A DNA stretch of 64,000 nucleotides from DASVTR01 sp033855775 (GTDB lineage: Bacteria > Acidobacteriota > Blastocatellia > Pyrinomonadales > Pyrinomonadaceae). The notes below the pieces were generated by a model. It searched no databases and was not told the DNA's origin. It worked only from the letters and a program-made list of their open reading frames with translations. Location: the NCBI GenBank assembly GCA_033855775.1, contig JAWVFT010000052.1, forward strand, positions 35,502 to 99,501. Reading direction: 5' to 3'. A program made the position numbers and the translations under genes. Position 1 is the stretch's first letter; every line of letters starts with the position of its first letter. Shown here piece after piece: positions 44,727 through 53,927 of this stretch.

Positions 44727-45742
44727 GTCGCCCTCGCCGTCCCGCTCGTGCCGCGCGCCACGCTCCACACGAGCAGCCGCGCGATGCCGTTGACGACGAA
44801 CGTGACAAGAAAGAGTATCAATCCGATTTCTATTAGCGCGCTGATGTGCAAGTCCTGCGTCGCTTCCTTCAACTCGTTGGCGATGACGGACGCGATGGTA
44901 TATGAAGGCTCGAAGAGCGAAGCCTTAATCTCCGCGCGATTGCCGATGACCATCGTGACGGCCATCGTCTCGCCGATGGCGCGGCCCAGGCCCAGGATAA
45001 TCGCCCCGGCGATGCCCGAAGCGGCGTTCGCCAGCACGACGCGCGTCGTCTCCCACTGCGTCGCGCCGAGAGCCAGCGCGGCCTCGCGTTGCGAGACGGG
45101 AACGGCGGCCAGCACGTCGCGCACAATCGCAGAGATAATCGGCGTAATCATAATGGCCAGAATGATGCCGCCCGTGAAGAGGCCGATGCCCGTAATCGTT
45201 CCCTGAAACAAAGGGAGCCAGCCGAACCAGCGCGCGAGGCTTGGCTCTACGTGTTGGCGCAGGAAAGGCGCGAGCACGAAGATGCCCCACAGCCCGTAGA
45301 CGACCGACGGAATCGAGGCCAGCAGTTCGACCAGAAAAGCGATTGGTCGAGCGACACGGCGCGGAGCCTGCTCGACTATGAAAATGGCGACGCCGAGCGA
45401 CAGCGGCACGGCGATTAAGAGCGCGATGATGGACGACATCAACGTCCCGTAGATGAAGGGCAGCGCGCCAAACTCTCCGCGCACAGGATTCCACGAGCGG
45501 CTGGTCAGAAAGCCGAAGCCGAACTCTCGAAACGAGAGCCGCGAGTTTATCGCCATCGCCAGAGCCATCGCCGCCACAATCAGGAGAATGACGAGCGCGC
45601 TCGAAAAGAGCGCGACGCGAAAGACAGCATCGCCCTTGTTGCCCGTCGGCGACAACACGCGCCGCCAATTCCGCCCGGCACGCACACGCGCGCCGTACTC
45701 GTCAGCAGGTGATGGGAGATTCGGTTGTAACTTCGTCGCCAT
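44723..45742 (-). CDS. pstC: Phosphate ABC transporter permease PstC
   Basis: The 339-residue protein has the PstC pattern: a long N-terminal cytoplasmic segment, helix FRVALFSSALVILLIVAAMALAMAI, periplasmic loop FGFGFLTSRSWNPVRGEFGALPFIYGTL, and the PstB-contact loop REAALALGATQWETTRVVLANAASGIAGAIILGLGRAIGETMAVTMV. It pairs with PstA in the inner-membrane channel. The short 62-base gap to pstS and the 4-base overlap with pstA fit one transcript. Confidence 0.97.
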   Translation of the reverse strand: MATKLQPNLPSPADEYGARVRAGRNWRRVLSPTGNKGDAVFRVALFSSALVILLIVAAMALAMAINSRLSFREFGFGFLTSRSWNPVRGEFGALPFIYGTLMSSIIALLIAVPLSLGVAIFIVEQAPRRVARPIAFLVELLASIPSVVYGLWGIFVLAPFLRQHVEPSLARWFGWLPLFQGTITGIGLFTGGIILAIMITPIISAIVRDVLAAVPVSQREAALALGATQWETTRVVLANAASGIAGAIILGLGRAIGETMAVTMVIGNRAEIKASLFEPSYTIASVIANELKEATQDLHISALIEIGLILFLVTFVVNGIARLLVWSVARGTSGTARAT

Positions 45743-45804
45743 CCGTCAACCCAGGTTCAAGCTTTCCGGCTTCAAGTTCAAAATCATCATCGAACTTGAA
45801 ACCA

Positions 45805-46884
45805 TTACTGTCTCAGCGGCTTGCCGCCCGCAGTCATGGAGTTGAGTTTCTCTTCGACGCGCTTGACGATTTCCTGCGGGAGCGGGGCGTACTGCAAGTC
45901 GCGCGCGAAGCGCACGCCATCGTGTGTGCTCCACCAGAGAAAATCGGCGAGGGCTTTGCCCTTCGTCGTGTCCTTCTGTTCTTTGTAAGCGAGGATGTAA
46001 GTATAGCTGGCAATCGGGTAGGCGTCAGCCCCGGTGGCGTTGGTGATGGCGACGCGGAGGTCTGCGGGCGTGGCGGCGACCGCTTCGGCGGCGGCTGCCG
46101 TCACGGTGTCGAGCGTCGGCTCGATAAACTTGCCCGCGCTGTTCTTAATCCTGCCGACCGGCAGCTTGCTCTGCACGGCGTAGGTCAACTCCGTATAGCC
46201 GATGGTGTTCGGCTGATTCTTAACGACGCCCATCACGCCTTCGTTGCCTTTGCCGCCCTGCCCGACGGGCCACTTCGGCGACTTGTCCGTGCCGACCTTC
46301 TCCTTCCATTCGGGGCTGACCTTCGAGAGATAATCCGTGAAGACGGCGGACGTGCCGCTGGCGTCGGCGCGGTAGACGACCGTGATGTCGGCCGCCGGAA
46401 GCGCGACGTTCGCGTTGTCGGCCTTAATCTTCTCGTCGTCCCACCGTTTGATTTTGCCCAGATAGATGTCGGCGATTGTTTCGGGAGAGAATTGGAGCGG
46501 CTGCGCGACCGCTTGCAGATTATACGTGATGACGACTGCGCCGAGGGCTGTCGGGATGTGCAGGATTTCGGCGGGCGCGGCCTTCAAGTCGGAGTCCGAC
46601 ATAGGGGCGTCGGAAGCCCCGAAGTCAATCGTCCCGGCTTGAATGCCCTTGATGCCCGCGCCGGAGCCTTGCGATTGATAATCAATCTCGATGTTCGAGT
46701 GCAGCTTGCCGTACTCGCTGACCCATTTATCATAGAGCGGCTTGGGAAAGGTCGCGCCCATCCCGTTCAGGCGCACGCGCCCCGCGCCACCGCCCGAATC
46801 GCCGCTGCAACCAAACAAGAAGAGTGAAAGCGAGACGAGCAACAGCGTGATGAACCCACGCTGGAAATCTGAGACGACAGGCAT
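45805..46884 (-). CDS. pstS: Phosphate-binding protein PstS
   Basis: PstS captures phosphate in the periplasm and delivers it to PstCA. The 359-residue protein is a lipoprotein (FITLLLVSLSLFLFGC lipobox). Ligand-site segments are present: GMGATFPKPLYDKWVSEYG, QSQGSGAGIKGIQAGTIDFGASDAPM, VVITYNLQ and VYRADASGTSAVFTDYLSKV. The ATG at 46884 has GGAG 9 bases upstream; a TTG five codons earlier is possible. A row of three Pho-box-like half-sites lies 64 bases upstream. Confidence 0.97.
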   Translation of the reverse strand: MPVVSDFQRGFITLLLVSLSLFLFGCSGDSGGGAGRVRLNGMGATFPKPLYDKWVSEYGKLHSNIEIDYQSQGSGAGIKGIQAGTIDFGASDAPMSDSDLKAAPAEILHIPTALGAVVITYNLQAVAQPLQFSPETIADIYLGKIKRWDDEKIKADNANVALPAADITVVYRADASGTSAVFTDYLSKVSPEWKEKVGTDKSPKWPVGQGGKGNEGVMGVVKNQPNTIGYTELTYAVQSKLPVGRIKNSAGKFIEPTLDTVTAAAAEAVAATPADLRVAITNATGADAYPIASYTYILAYKEQKDTTKGKALADFLWWSTHDGVRFARDLQYAPLPQEIVKRVEEKLNSMTAGGKPLRQ

Positions 46885-46947
46885 TGACAGCTTCTCCAAT
46901 CAAACAACGATAAAGGGATGAGACAACAGTTCAAGCTAGTGCAGCCA

Positions 46948-46975
46948 TGTTAAATCCATCTGAAGTTCATCTGAA
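46948..46975 (-). promoter_or_regulatory. Pho-box-like direct repeat upstream of pstS
   Basis: On the minus strand the sequence reads TTCAGA-N5-TTCAGA-N5-TTAACA, three hexamers at an exact 11-base period, ending 64 bases before the pstS ATG. PhoB/PhoP regulators bind direct repeats with that period (TT(A/C/T)ACA with 4-6-base spacers in Bacillus). The PhoB-like protein is encoded in this operon, so autoregulation is likely. Confidence 0.65.
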
Positions 46976-46993
46976 CATCAAGTGAAAAAAGTT

Positions 46994-47064
46994 ATAGGTG
47001 ACGAGTGATAGGTGATAAGAAAGAACTTCTTGCTTTTTCCTATCACCTATCACCCATCACCTAT
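46994..47064. terminator. Composite hairpin separating the receptor and pst genes
   Basis: Positions 46994-47017 (ATAGGTGACGAGTGATAGGT...) pair with 47041-47064 at 22 of 24 positions over a 23-base loop. It lies between the stop of the leftward TonB-dependent receptor and the Pho-box region, so it most likely terminates the receptor transcript and insulates pstS. Confidence 0.85.
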
Positions 47065-47085
47065 CGCTTATTGCCACCACTGCTT

Positions 47086-50000
47086 TTAGAAATTGAAGCG
47101 GAGGGCGAACTGAATCTGGCGGTTTGTGCCGAGGCCAACGGTGCGTTCGACCGTTTGCCGGAGCAGCCCGAAGGTCGAGCCCGCGGCGGCCTGCGTGAAG
47201 GGCTGGCCCGGTTGGAGTTGGTTGGTTCCATTGCCGAGCGCGTTGTTTAAGGTTGACGCCGGGTTCGTAAAGTTGGCGCGGTTGAAGAGGTTGAAGACTT
47301 CCGTGCGAAACTCTATGTTGCGCGTTTCGGAGAGACGAAAGCGTTTGTTTAGAACTACGTCGAACTGCATGAAGTTGGGGCCGCGCAGGGCGTTGCGCGG
47401 CAGGTTGCCGAACGCGCCGGGAGCGGTTGTCGAGAAGGCCGCAGGGTTCAGGAGCGAGCGGTCGTTGTTCAAGTACGGGTTGACGCCCGCGATGAGGTCA
47501 GGACGCCGGACGTTGCGCGATGCGCCGCCGCCGGGCGTGTTGACGACAGCCGCGAAGCCTGCGGGCAAAGGGTTGGCCGCGTTAATCGTGCCGGGAAGCT
47601 GGCGGACTTCGCCAGCCGCGCAGCCAGCCGCCGCGTTAACGCATTGGATGACGACATCGGGGCGCGTGATGAGAACTTCGATAGGCACGCCGGAGCGCGC
47701 GTTGACGATGCCGCCTAGCTCTAGATTGCCGAAGAGGAAATTGCCGACGCTGCCGAAGTCGTAAGCGCGCCCGCGACCGACGGGAAGCTGGTAGAGCGCG
47801 CTCAAGTTGAAAGTGTGGCGCACGTCAAAGTTGTTGTAGCTGCGGTCGGCCTCAAAGTTGTCAAGCTCGGCTCCGGTGCGCGCTTCGTTGGAGCCCGCGG
47901 TGTTGCCGAAGCTGCGCGCGAAGGTGTACTGCGCGTTCAAGGTCAGCCCCGTGTTGAAGCGACGCGCCAGAGACGCCTGCAAGGCGTTGTAGCTGTCGGA
48001 GCCGCCGCTCGTTTTATAGTCAACTTCGGCGAACGGGTTGAGCACGCTCGCGCCGCTCAAGATGGAGAACTCGCGCACGGTCGTGACGTTGATGACGCGG
48101 CCCGTCGCGGGGTCTGTGCGATTGACGACGCCGAAGCCAGCTGGCACGTTAGCTCCATTAACGATGGAGGTCTGTCCCGGCAGGATTTTGTTCGCGACGC
48201 TGCGGAGGAAGAGATTGCGGCCCTGACTGCCGACGTAGGCGACGGTTCCGACCATGTTGTAGAACAACTCCTGCTGCATGGAGACGCTGTACTGATAGAC
48301 CTTCTCAGGGATTTCGTAGTCGGAGGAATAAGCGCGCGGCTGGAAGGAGCGGTTCGCGGGGTTGTTGACGAAGAAGGCTGTGGCCGCAGCCGTGTCGAGC
48401 GGGAAGACGTTAAGGGGACTCGCGCCGCTGAAGGTGGAGCTGATGCGGTCGCTCTCGATGGGTTGAATCTGGTCTTCGGTCTGGCCGGGGCCGTAGTAGA
48501 TGCCGAAGCCTGCCCGCAAGACCGTGTGGCCGCCGCCGAAGAAGCCCGCGCCGCTTTGATTGGGCGACCATGTGAGCGCGACGCGCGGGCCGAAGTTGGT
48601 CTTAGACGATTTGAAGGCGGCTTCGGTGGGCGGGCGCAGTTGCCCGTTGCGTATGTCGAAAAGTATCTGCAAGTTTCTGTCTTCGCGCAGCGGCGCGTAG
48701 TACTCGTAGCGCAAGCCGTAGTTCAAGGTCAGGTTGGGCCTGAGCTTCCACTCGTCCTGCGCGTAGGCGATGTAGTATTCCTGCTTGGCGAAGCGTTGGC
48801 CGGTCGCGCCGCCGTTGAAGGGACTCGGCGCGCTGACATCTCCGAGGAACTGAACGGACTGCGGCGTGTTGGCGAGAAAGCCAGCGATGTTCGAGTAGGT
48901 GTACGTCGTGCCGCCGAGACGGTCTGTGTAGAGACGTATGGCGCGGACTTCGCCGCCGAACTTGAAGTTATGTAGCCCGCGCGTCCAGTTGAGATTGTCA
49001 ATGAAGGAGAGCGAGTAGGGCGTGTAGGGTTGGCCGCGCCCGTTGGTGGCGGAGTTGGCCCGCACCAGCCCGCCGGGAATGGCCGTGCCTGCGGAGGTTC
49101 CCTGACCGGCGATGCCGAAGTTGGCCGTGTTGCCGGAGATGTTGAGAGCGATGGCCGAGAGGTCTATGCCGCCGACGGCGGGCGCGAAGCTGTTGATGCG
49201 CGTGTAGGCGCTGTTGTAGCCGAACTTAAATTCGTTGAGCAGCGTCGGCCTGAGGATTGATTGGAGCGAGACGACGCCGTTTTGCGGGACGGCCTTGATG
49301 ATGACGCGGCGGCCCGTGACACCTTCGGGTTGGTCGTTCGCGCCCTGATCGCGGAAGAAGCGCAGGTAGACCGAGTGGCTATCGTTGAGCCGATGGTCGA
49401 AGCGAAAGGCGAAGGAGTTTTCGTCAACCGAAGAGTTGGCTTGAAGCTGCGCCACGTCGAAGAGATTGCTGCCGGAGCCGAGCGCGATGATGGCGGCGTC
49501 GGGCGAGCGGAAGGCCGGAAGCAGCGGCACGATTGCGGGGTTGCAAGGGGTCGAGCCTGTGCCGAAGGGAGCGGCGCAGATGCGCGAGGCTTGGCCGGGG
49601 ACGGCTTCGATGGCGTTGACTCCGGCGCGCAGGCGATAGCCTTCGTAAGAGAAGAAGAAGAAGGAGCGGCCTCTATAGATTGGCCCGCCGACGGAGCCGC
49701 CGAACTGGTTAAGCCGCAGCGGGCTTTTCTGCCCGACGATGTTGTCGAAGAAGTTCGAGGCGTCGAGCGCGTCGTTGCGAAAGTATTCGAAGACGGAGCC
49801 GTGAAAGTCGTTGGAGCCTGACTTGGTGACGACAGAGATTTGGCCGCCCGTGCCTGTGCCGAACTCGGCGGGGAAGTTGCTTGAGTCAACGCGAAACTCC
49901 TGCACGTTCTCAAGGCTCGATTGCAGGCGGAAGGGCGAGGGGACTTCGCCGTTCAGGTTTCCGGGCGAAGCGTCGATGATGGCGGAGCCTTCGATACCAT

Positions 50001-50598
50001 CAAAGCGAATGATGTTTTGCTGGACGGCGCGGCCCGAAAAGCGTATGTCGCTGAATGTGCCGGAGCCGCTGTTGAGCGAACCCGGAGCTTGCAGGTAGAG
50101 TTGTGAAAGCTGTCGCCCGTTGACGGGCAGGCCAGCGACTTCGCGCCCGTTGACGCTCGCTCCGATGCGCGCCGAGCTTGTGTCAATGGGAGCTTCCGTG
50201 CCGCCCACGATGTCAATCGAAGCGGTCAATTCCTGCGCGCCGAGCGTGATGGGCAAGTTCAATTCCTGCCCGACGTTGATTTGCGCGCCGGTGATTTTGG
50301 CGGTCGAAAAGTTGGGGGCTGTGGCCGTGACCGTGTAGGTCGAAGCCCTGAGCGCGGGTATCTGGTAGACGCCTTCGGCTGAAGCGCTCGATGTGCGTTC
50401 TTCGCCGGTGCGGTCGTTTTTGACGACGACGGTTGCGCCGGAGACGAGGCTGCCGTTCGCGTCCGAGACTGTGCCTGTGATGCGGCCCGTGTCCGTTTGC
50501 GCGAAGGCCGCGACGTGGGCCAGCAGGAAGAGGGCGACCAAAGGCCAGAGTCGTGGGGGCATGAAACGGCTTGGCCGCTTCCATTCCAGCTTCATCAT
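47086..50598 (-). CDS. TonB-dependent receptor, Oar-like, with carboxypeptidase-regulatory-like domain
   Basis: The 1170-residue outer-membrane protein has a signal peptide (LWPLVALFLLAHVAAFAQ), a carboxypeptidase-regulatory-like domain at ~30-115 (GRITGTVSDANGSLVSGATVVVKND), a plug domain (VNGREVAGLPVNGRQLSQLYLQAPG) and a large beta-barrel ending in the aromatic strand IQFALRFNF. The family is abundant in Acidobacteriota and Myxococcota (Oar) and is thought to import large substrates or export proteins. The substrate is unknown. AGGAG lies 6 bases before the first ATG (50598). It sits upstream of the pst operon but behind a terminator, so co-regulation is unproven. Confidence 0.93.
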   Translation of the reverse strand: MMKLEWKRPSRFMPPRLWPLVALFLLAHVAAFAQTDTGRITGTVSDANGSLVSGATVVVKNDRTGEERTSSASAEGVYQIPALRASTYTVTATAPNFSTAKITGAQINVGQELNLPITLGAQELTASIDIVGGTEAPIDTSSARIGASVNGREVAGLPVNGRQLSQLYLQAPGSLNSGSGTFSDIRFSGRAVQQNIIRFDGIEGSAIIDASPGNLNGEVPSPFRLQSSLENVQEFRVDSSNFPAEFGTGTGGQISVVTKSGSNDFHGSVFEYFRNDALDASNFFDNIVGQKSPLRLNQFGGSVGGPIYRGRSFFFFSYEGYRLRAGVNAIEAVPGQASRICAAPFGTGSTPCNPAIVPLLPAFRSPDAAIIALGSGSNLFDVAQLQANSSVDENSFAFRFDHRLNDSHSVYLRFFRDQGANDQPEGVTGRRVIIKAVPQNGVVSLQSILRPTLLNEFKFGYNSAYTRINSFAPAVGGIDLSAIALNISGNTANFGIAGQGTSAGTAIPGGLVRANSATNGRGQPYTPYSLSFIDNLNWTRGLHNFKFGGEVRAIRLYTDRLGGTTYTYSNIAGFLANTPQSVQFLGDVSAPSPFNGGATGQRFAKQEYYIAYAQDEWKLRPNLTLNYGLRYEYYAPLREDRNLQILFDIRNGQLRPPTEAAFKSSKTNFGPRVALTWSPNQSGAGFFGGGHTVLRAGFGIYYGPGQTEDQIQPIESDRISSTFSGASPLNVFPLDTAAATAFFVNNPANRSFQPRAYSSDYEIPEKVYQYSVSMQQELFYNMVGTVAYVGSQGRNLFLRSVANKILPGQTSIVNGANVPAGFGVVNRTDPATGRVINVTTVREFSILSGASVLNPFAEVDYKTSGGSDSYNALQASLARRFNTGLTLNAQYTFARSFGNTAGSNEARTGAELDNFEADRSYNNFDVRHTFNLSALYQLPVGRGRAYDFGSVGNFLFGNLELGGIVNARSGVPIEVLITRPDVVIQCVNAAAGCAAGEVRQLPGTINAANPLPAGFAAVVNTPGGGASRNVRRPDLIAGVNPYLNNDRSLLNPAAFSTTAPGAFGNLPRNALRGPNFMQFDVVLNKRFRLSETRNIEFRTEVFNLFNRANFTNPASTLNNALGNGTNQLQPGQPFTQAAAGSTFGLLRQTVERTVGLGTNRQIQFALRFNF

Positions 50599-51060
50599 AA
50601 AATTCTCCTGTCGAGCATGCTTGCAGCGAAGCAAAGTTGTCGCGGGCGAGCTTGAAAGCGGCCCGCGTTCGAATGTGAAAAATCAACGCCCGTGTGCGGG
50701 CGAAGCTCAGGCAGTGATGCGATGTGTTTGTGTTGGAGCAAGAACGGAAAGTATCGCGCGCAGGTTAAGGCGGCGTGAAGCACGTCTTAAATGTTTGTTA
50801 ATTCGGCGGCGCCTTTTGAGAGTCGCGCGGGCGGCGGCGCGGGCCTGGGCAGCGGGGCGGGGAATGCGGCTTGCCTAGCGTTTCGTTGGAGACGAAAAAC
50901 GGGGGTTAGGAGCGCGAAGCGTCCACGGCTGGCGACATTCGGCCAGTCCTGGTGTCCACGCGAGTAGACAGTCTGTTGGCAATCGCCGGTGTGCGGCGCG
51001 TTGATAGTCGCTTCCGTTCCGGCTTGCCTATCATCGTTGTCGTCAAAGAAGGAGAGCAGC
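50599..51060. other. Divergent intergenic stretch
   Basis: The 462 bases between the receptor gene and the YegP-type gene contain the ribosome sites of both (AGGAG at 50608-50612 on the minus strand, AGGAG at 51050-51054 on the plus strand). No further gene, palindrome of the composite type or clear promoter pair is seen. Confidence 0.5.
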
Positions 51061-51645
51061 ATGAACGCCGAATTTGAAATCAAGCGGGGCAGCGGTGGGA
51101 AGCATCACTTCAACTTGAAGGCCGAGAACGGCGAGATAATTCTGACCAGCGAGATTTACGAGAGCAGGCAGGGCGCGGAAAAAGGCATCGCGTCCGTGAG
51201 GACGAACGCCCCGAACGACGCGCAGTACGAGCGGAAGACGGCGAGCAACGACCAGCCCTACTTCGTGCTCAAAGCGGAGAACGGCGAACCCATCGGCACA
51301 AGCGAAACCTACACCTCCGTGGCCGCGATGGAGAACGGCATAGAGTCCGTCAAGCGCAACGCCCCGAACGCAGCCATCACAGGCGAGACGAAGGACAGGC
51401 GATGCTTCGTCGCCACGGCGGTCTTCGAGACTGACGATTGCCCCGAACTCGACAGCCTCAGAAAGTTCCGCGACCAGCGATTGCTGACCAACCCAACGGG
51501 CCGCGCCTTCGTCAACTTCTACTACCTGTCCGGCCCACATCTGGCCCGCGCCGTTAGCCGCAGCCCCCGCGCCAAGCTACTGATAAAGAATCTGCTCAAG
51601 TCCGTCTGCCGTCGCCTGGAACGCGCCGCACGGTTGGGAATTTAG
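51061..51645 (+). CDS. YegP-like (DUF1508) protein with CFI-box C-terminal domain
   Basis: The 194-residue protein starts with two DUF1508/YegP repeats (FEIKRGSGGKHHFNLKAENGEIILTSEIYESRQGAEKGIASVRTNA at 5-50 and YFVLKAENGEPIGTSETYTSVAAMENGIESVKRNA at 67-101). The C-terminal ~80 residues start at C115 (RCFVATAVF) and continue LRKFRDQRLLTNPTGRAFVNFYYLSGPHLA, matching the CFI-box domain (CFIATA...LREFRD..LL....GR.F...YY..SP) found at the ends of varied bacterial proteins. YegP repeats are small beta-beta-alpha units of unknown function, often duplicated. AGGAG is 6 bases before the ATG. It is convergent with the kinase gene. Confidence 0.85.
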   Translation: MNAEFEIKRGSGGKHHFNLKAENGEIILTSEIYESRQGAEKGIASVRTNAPNDAQYERKTASNDQPYFVLKAENGEPIGTSETYTSVAAMENGIESVKRNAPNAAITGETKDRRCFVATAVFETDDCPELDSLRKFRDQRLLTNPTGRAFVNFYYLSGPHLARAVSRSPRAKLLIKNLLKSVCRRLERAARLGI

Positions 51646-51676
51646 AAGCGACTTGAAGCAGGCTTGCGGCGAGAGC

Positions 51677-53791
51677 TTAGCGGCTCGAAGGGCGGCTCGA
51701 AGGCGTGCGCATCGTGAGGCGCGAGCGCATGCGTTGTTGCCAACGGCTGCGGGGGGCTTCCTCGTTCTCGAATTGCTCCATGCTCTGCTTGAGGGATTCG
51801 CCGCCGAGTTGGCGCGCTTTCAAATAAAGCAGGGCGGTCATGATGGAGGAAACCGGAGTTAGAAAAAGATTGATGAAGGGCGTCAGTCGCTCGACGACTT
51901 TCGGGGAGATGTGCGCTTGGCCTCTGGCCGCCCCGGCCATGCTCCACCCGACAATCCAGCCGATGATGACCGGAAAGGCCAGTTGCAACAGCATCACCAG
52001 AATCACAGTCCGCCGCGAGCGTCGCGCTAATTGCTTGGCGCGCTCGATGGCCGCGCGTTTCTCCAGGCCTTCGACGAGCACGACGGGAGCGTAGAGCAAG
52101 TAGCGCATCATGATGATGATGCCCGGAATAATCAGCAGCACCAGGCCGAGGATAATCATCATCGTCACGCGCAGGCTCGTTCGCAAAAATGGCCGCCAAC
52201 GTTTCTTGAGCACGCCGAACGGCTCGCGGATGTTGATGGGCCTGAGCGGAGCGACTGACAGTTGGATGACCACTAAGACCGTTACGCCGGAGATGACCGC
52301 CGCCGACAGATAGTTGGCGAGGATGGAGAGCAACCCTAGCAGGACTGCGAAGCAGATATCCAGATAGCGCGGCAGAGCTTGCTTCCAGCGCAGGATGTCG
52401 AGGACGATGAGCAGAAACGTGACGGTCAGCACGGGCGCGTAGGAGAGCAGCGCGAGGCGTATGAACTTCGGGAAGTGTTCGGCGTAGAGCGTCAGGGCGC
52501 GGCGGACTAATGTTCCGGCGCCTTCGGCGTTGGCCCGCAGGGCGTTGCTGAAGGCCGCCGCGCTCTGCGGTCGCGCCGCGGGGTCTTTCTCAAGCGCGGA
52601 CATCACAAGCCGCGCCACACGCTTCGGCACCTTCTTATTCCTGGCGCGCAGGAGCGGCGGCGCCGCTTCCGTGTGCAGCTTCATCACGGACATGGTGTCG
52701 CCGCCGAAGGGCGTCTCGCCCGCGAGCATCTGGTAGGCGACGACGCCGAGCGAGTAGATGTCCGAGCGCGCGTCGAGCAGTTGCCCGCGACATTGCTCCG
52801 GCGACATGTAGAGCGGCGTGCCGAGAATCGCCCCGACGCGCGTCACGTCGCTGGTCAAAGCCGCGCCCTGAAGCTGTCCGGTCGCCGGCTGGCGTTCGAG
52901 CAGTCGCGTCCTCTCAAACTCGTTCGGGTCGGTCGCTTGAATCAAAGTCTCTGCGTCGGCGGGCGTCGGCTTAGACGCATTGCTCACGTCGTCCGCATTG
53001 CTCGCGTTGTCCGCATTGCTCGCGTTGCTGGCGACCGTCTCCGGCATGAGCCTGCGCGTCTGCGCCTCTTCCATGCGCGTCTGTTCCATGCGCGGCTGCG
53101 CTTCTTCGCTGCCGACGAGCGTGTACAACTGCGTCGAGGCTTCCGCGCGTTGCTCTTGCTGCGGCTCGACGACGGACGGGCGCGCGTTATTCGCCTGCGC
53201 CGGAGTGTTGCTTAAGAAAGTTGGGGGCGTCACTGGCAAACTCGCGCCCACTTTCGGCTCGGCGGTCGCCGGGTCGCCGAGCTTGGCGATGCCGAAGTCA
53301 AGCACCTTGACGCGATAGCCGCCGAGACGGTTCGGCTCCAGCCAAATATTGTCGGGCTTCAAATCACGATGCACGATGCCTTGTTGATGCGCCTCGTCAA
53401 CCGCCGAACAGACTTGCTCAAGAATATCCACGACCCAATCGAGCGGGAGCCGCTGCTCTTCGGCCAGCACGTCGGCCAGCGTGCAGCCGTCCAGATATTC
53501 CATGACGAGATACGCGACGCGCTCGGTCCCGACGTGCGCGAAGCCGAAGTCTGTCACGTCAACGACGTTCGGGTGGCGCAGCCTTCCAGCCGCCCGCGCC
53601 TCGCGCTTGAAGCGTTCGACGAACTCGTCGTTCTTCATCAACTGCGGCGTGATAATCTTGAGGGCGACGGGCCGCTCCGTGCCGAGGTGCGTCGCCAGAT
53701 AGACGGCGCCCATACCGCCCCTGCCGAGCAAACGCTCAAGCCGGTACTTCTCGTCCAACACTTCGCCGATGAAATATTCGAGTTCTCTCAT
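51677..53791 (-). CDS. Ser/Thr protein kinase with long activation-segment insert and C-terminal membrane domain
   Basis: The 704-residue Hanks-type kinase has GRGGMGAVY (~23-31), the ATP lysine K45, HRDLKPDN (141-148) and DFG (165-167), so it should be active. Between DFG and GTPLYMSPEQ (324-333) lie ~157 residues, against roughly 20 in typical kinases; the insert is low-complexity, with ASNAxNA repeats. Canonical DIYSLGVVAYQMLAGETPF follows. From ~435 the protein has five or more hydrophobic helices (LLSYAPVLTVTFLLIVLDIL, VTMMIILGLVLLIIPGIIIMM, VILVMLLQLAFPVIIGWIVGW) resembling DUF975/glycerophosphoryl-type membrane domains. The start is ATG at 53791 (TTG three codons earlier is possible). 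Confidence 0.93.
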   Translation of the reverse strand: MRELEYFIGEVLDEKYRLERLLGRGGMGAVYLATHLGTERPVALKIITPQLMKNDEFVERFKREARAAGRLRHPNVVDVTDFGFAHVGTERVAYLVMEYLDGCTLADVLAEEQRLPLDWVVDILEQVCSAVDEAHQQGIVHRDLKPDNIWLEPNRLGGYRVKVLDFGIAKLGDPATAEPKVGASLPVTPPTFLSNTPAQANNARPSVVEPQQEQRAEASTQLYTLVGSEEAQPRMEQTRMEEAQTRRLMPETVASNASNADNASNADDVSNASKPTPADAETLIQATDPNEFERTRLLERQPATGQLQGAALTSDVTRVGAILGTPLYMSPEQCRGQLLDARSDIYSLGVVAYQMLAGETPFGGDTMSVMKLHTEAAPPLLRARNKKVPKRVARLVMSALEKDPAARPQSAAAFSNALRANAEGAGTLVRRALTLYAEHFPKFIRLALLSYAPVLTVTFLLIVLDILRWKQALPRYLDICFAVLLGLLSILANYLSAAVISGVTVLVVIQLSVAPLRPINIREPFGVLKKRWRPFLRTSLRVTMMIILGLVLLIIPGIIIMMRYLLYAPVVLVEGLEKRAAIERAKQLARRSRRTVILVMLLQLAFPVIIGWIVGWSMAGAARGQAHISPKVVERLTPFINLFLTPVSSIMTALLYLKARQLGGESLKQSMEQFENEEAPRSRWQQRMRSRLTMRTPSSRPSSR

Positions 53792-53927
53792 GCTCTGCAA
53801 AGTCTGATACGGGTCGCTCTGTAATGTAGTTTCAGACGGCGCGTTTAAGCAATAGGAAGCGCCGCTCGCGCGGAAAATATTTCACGCCGCACGTCGCCCG
53901 CCAATTCTCGAAGGGCTGGCGACATCT

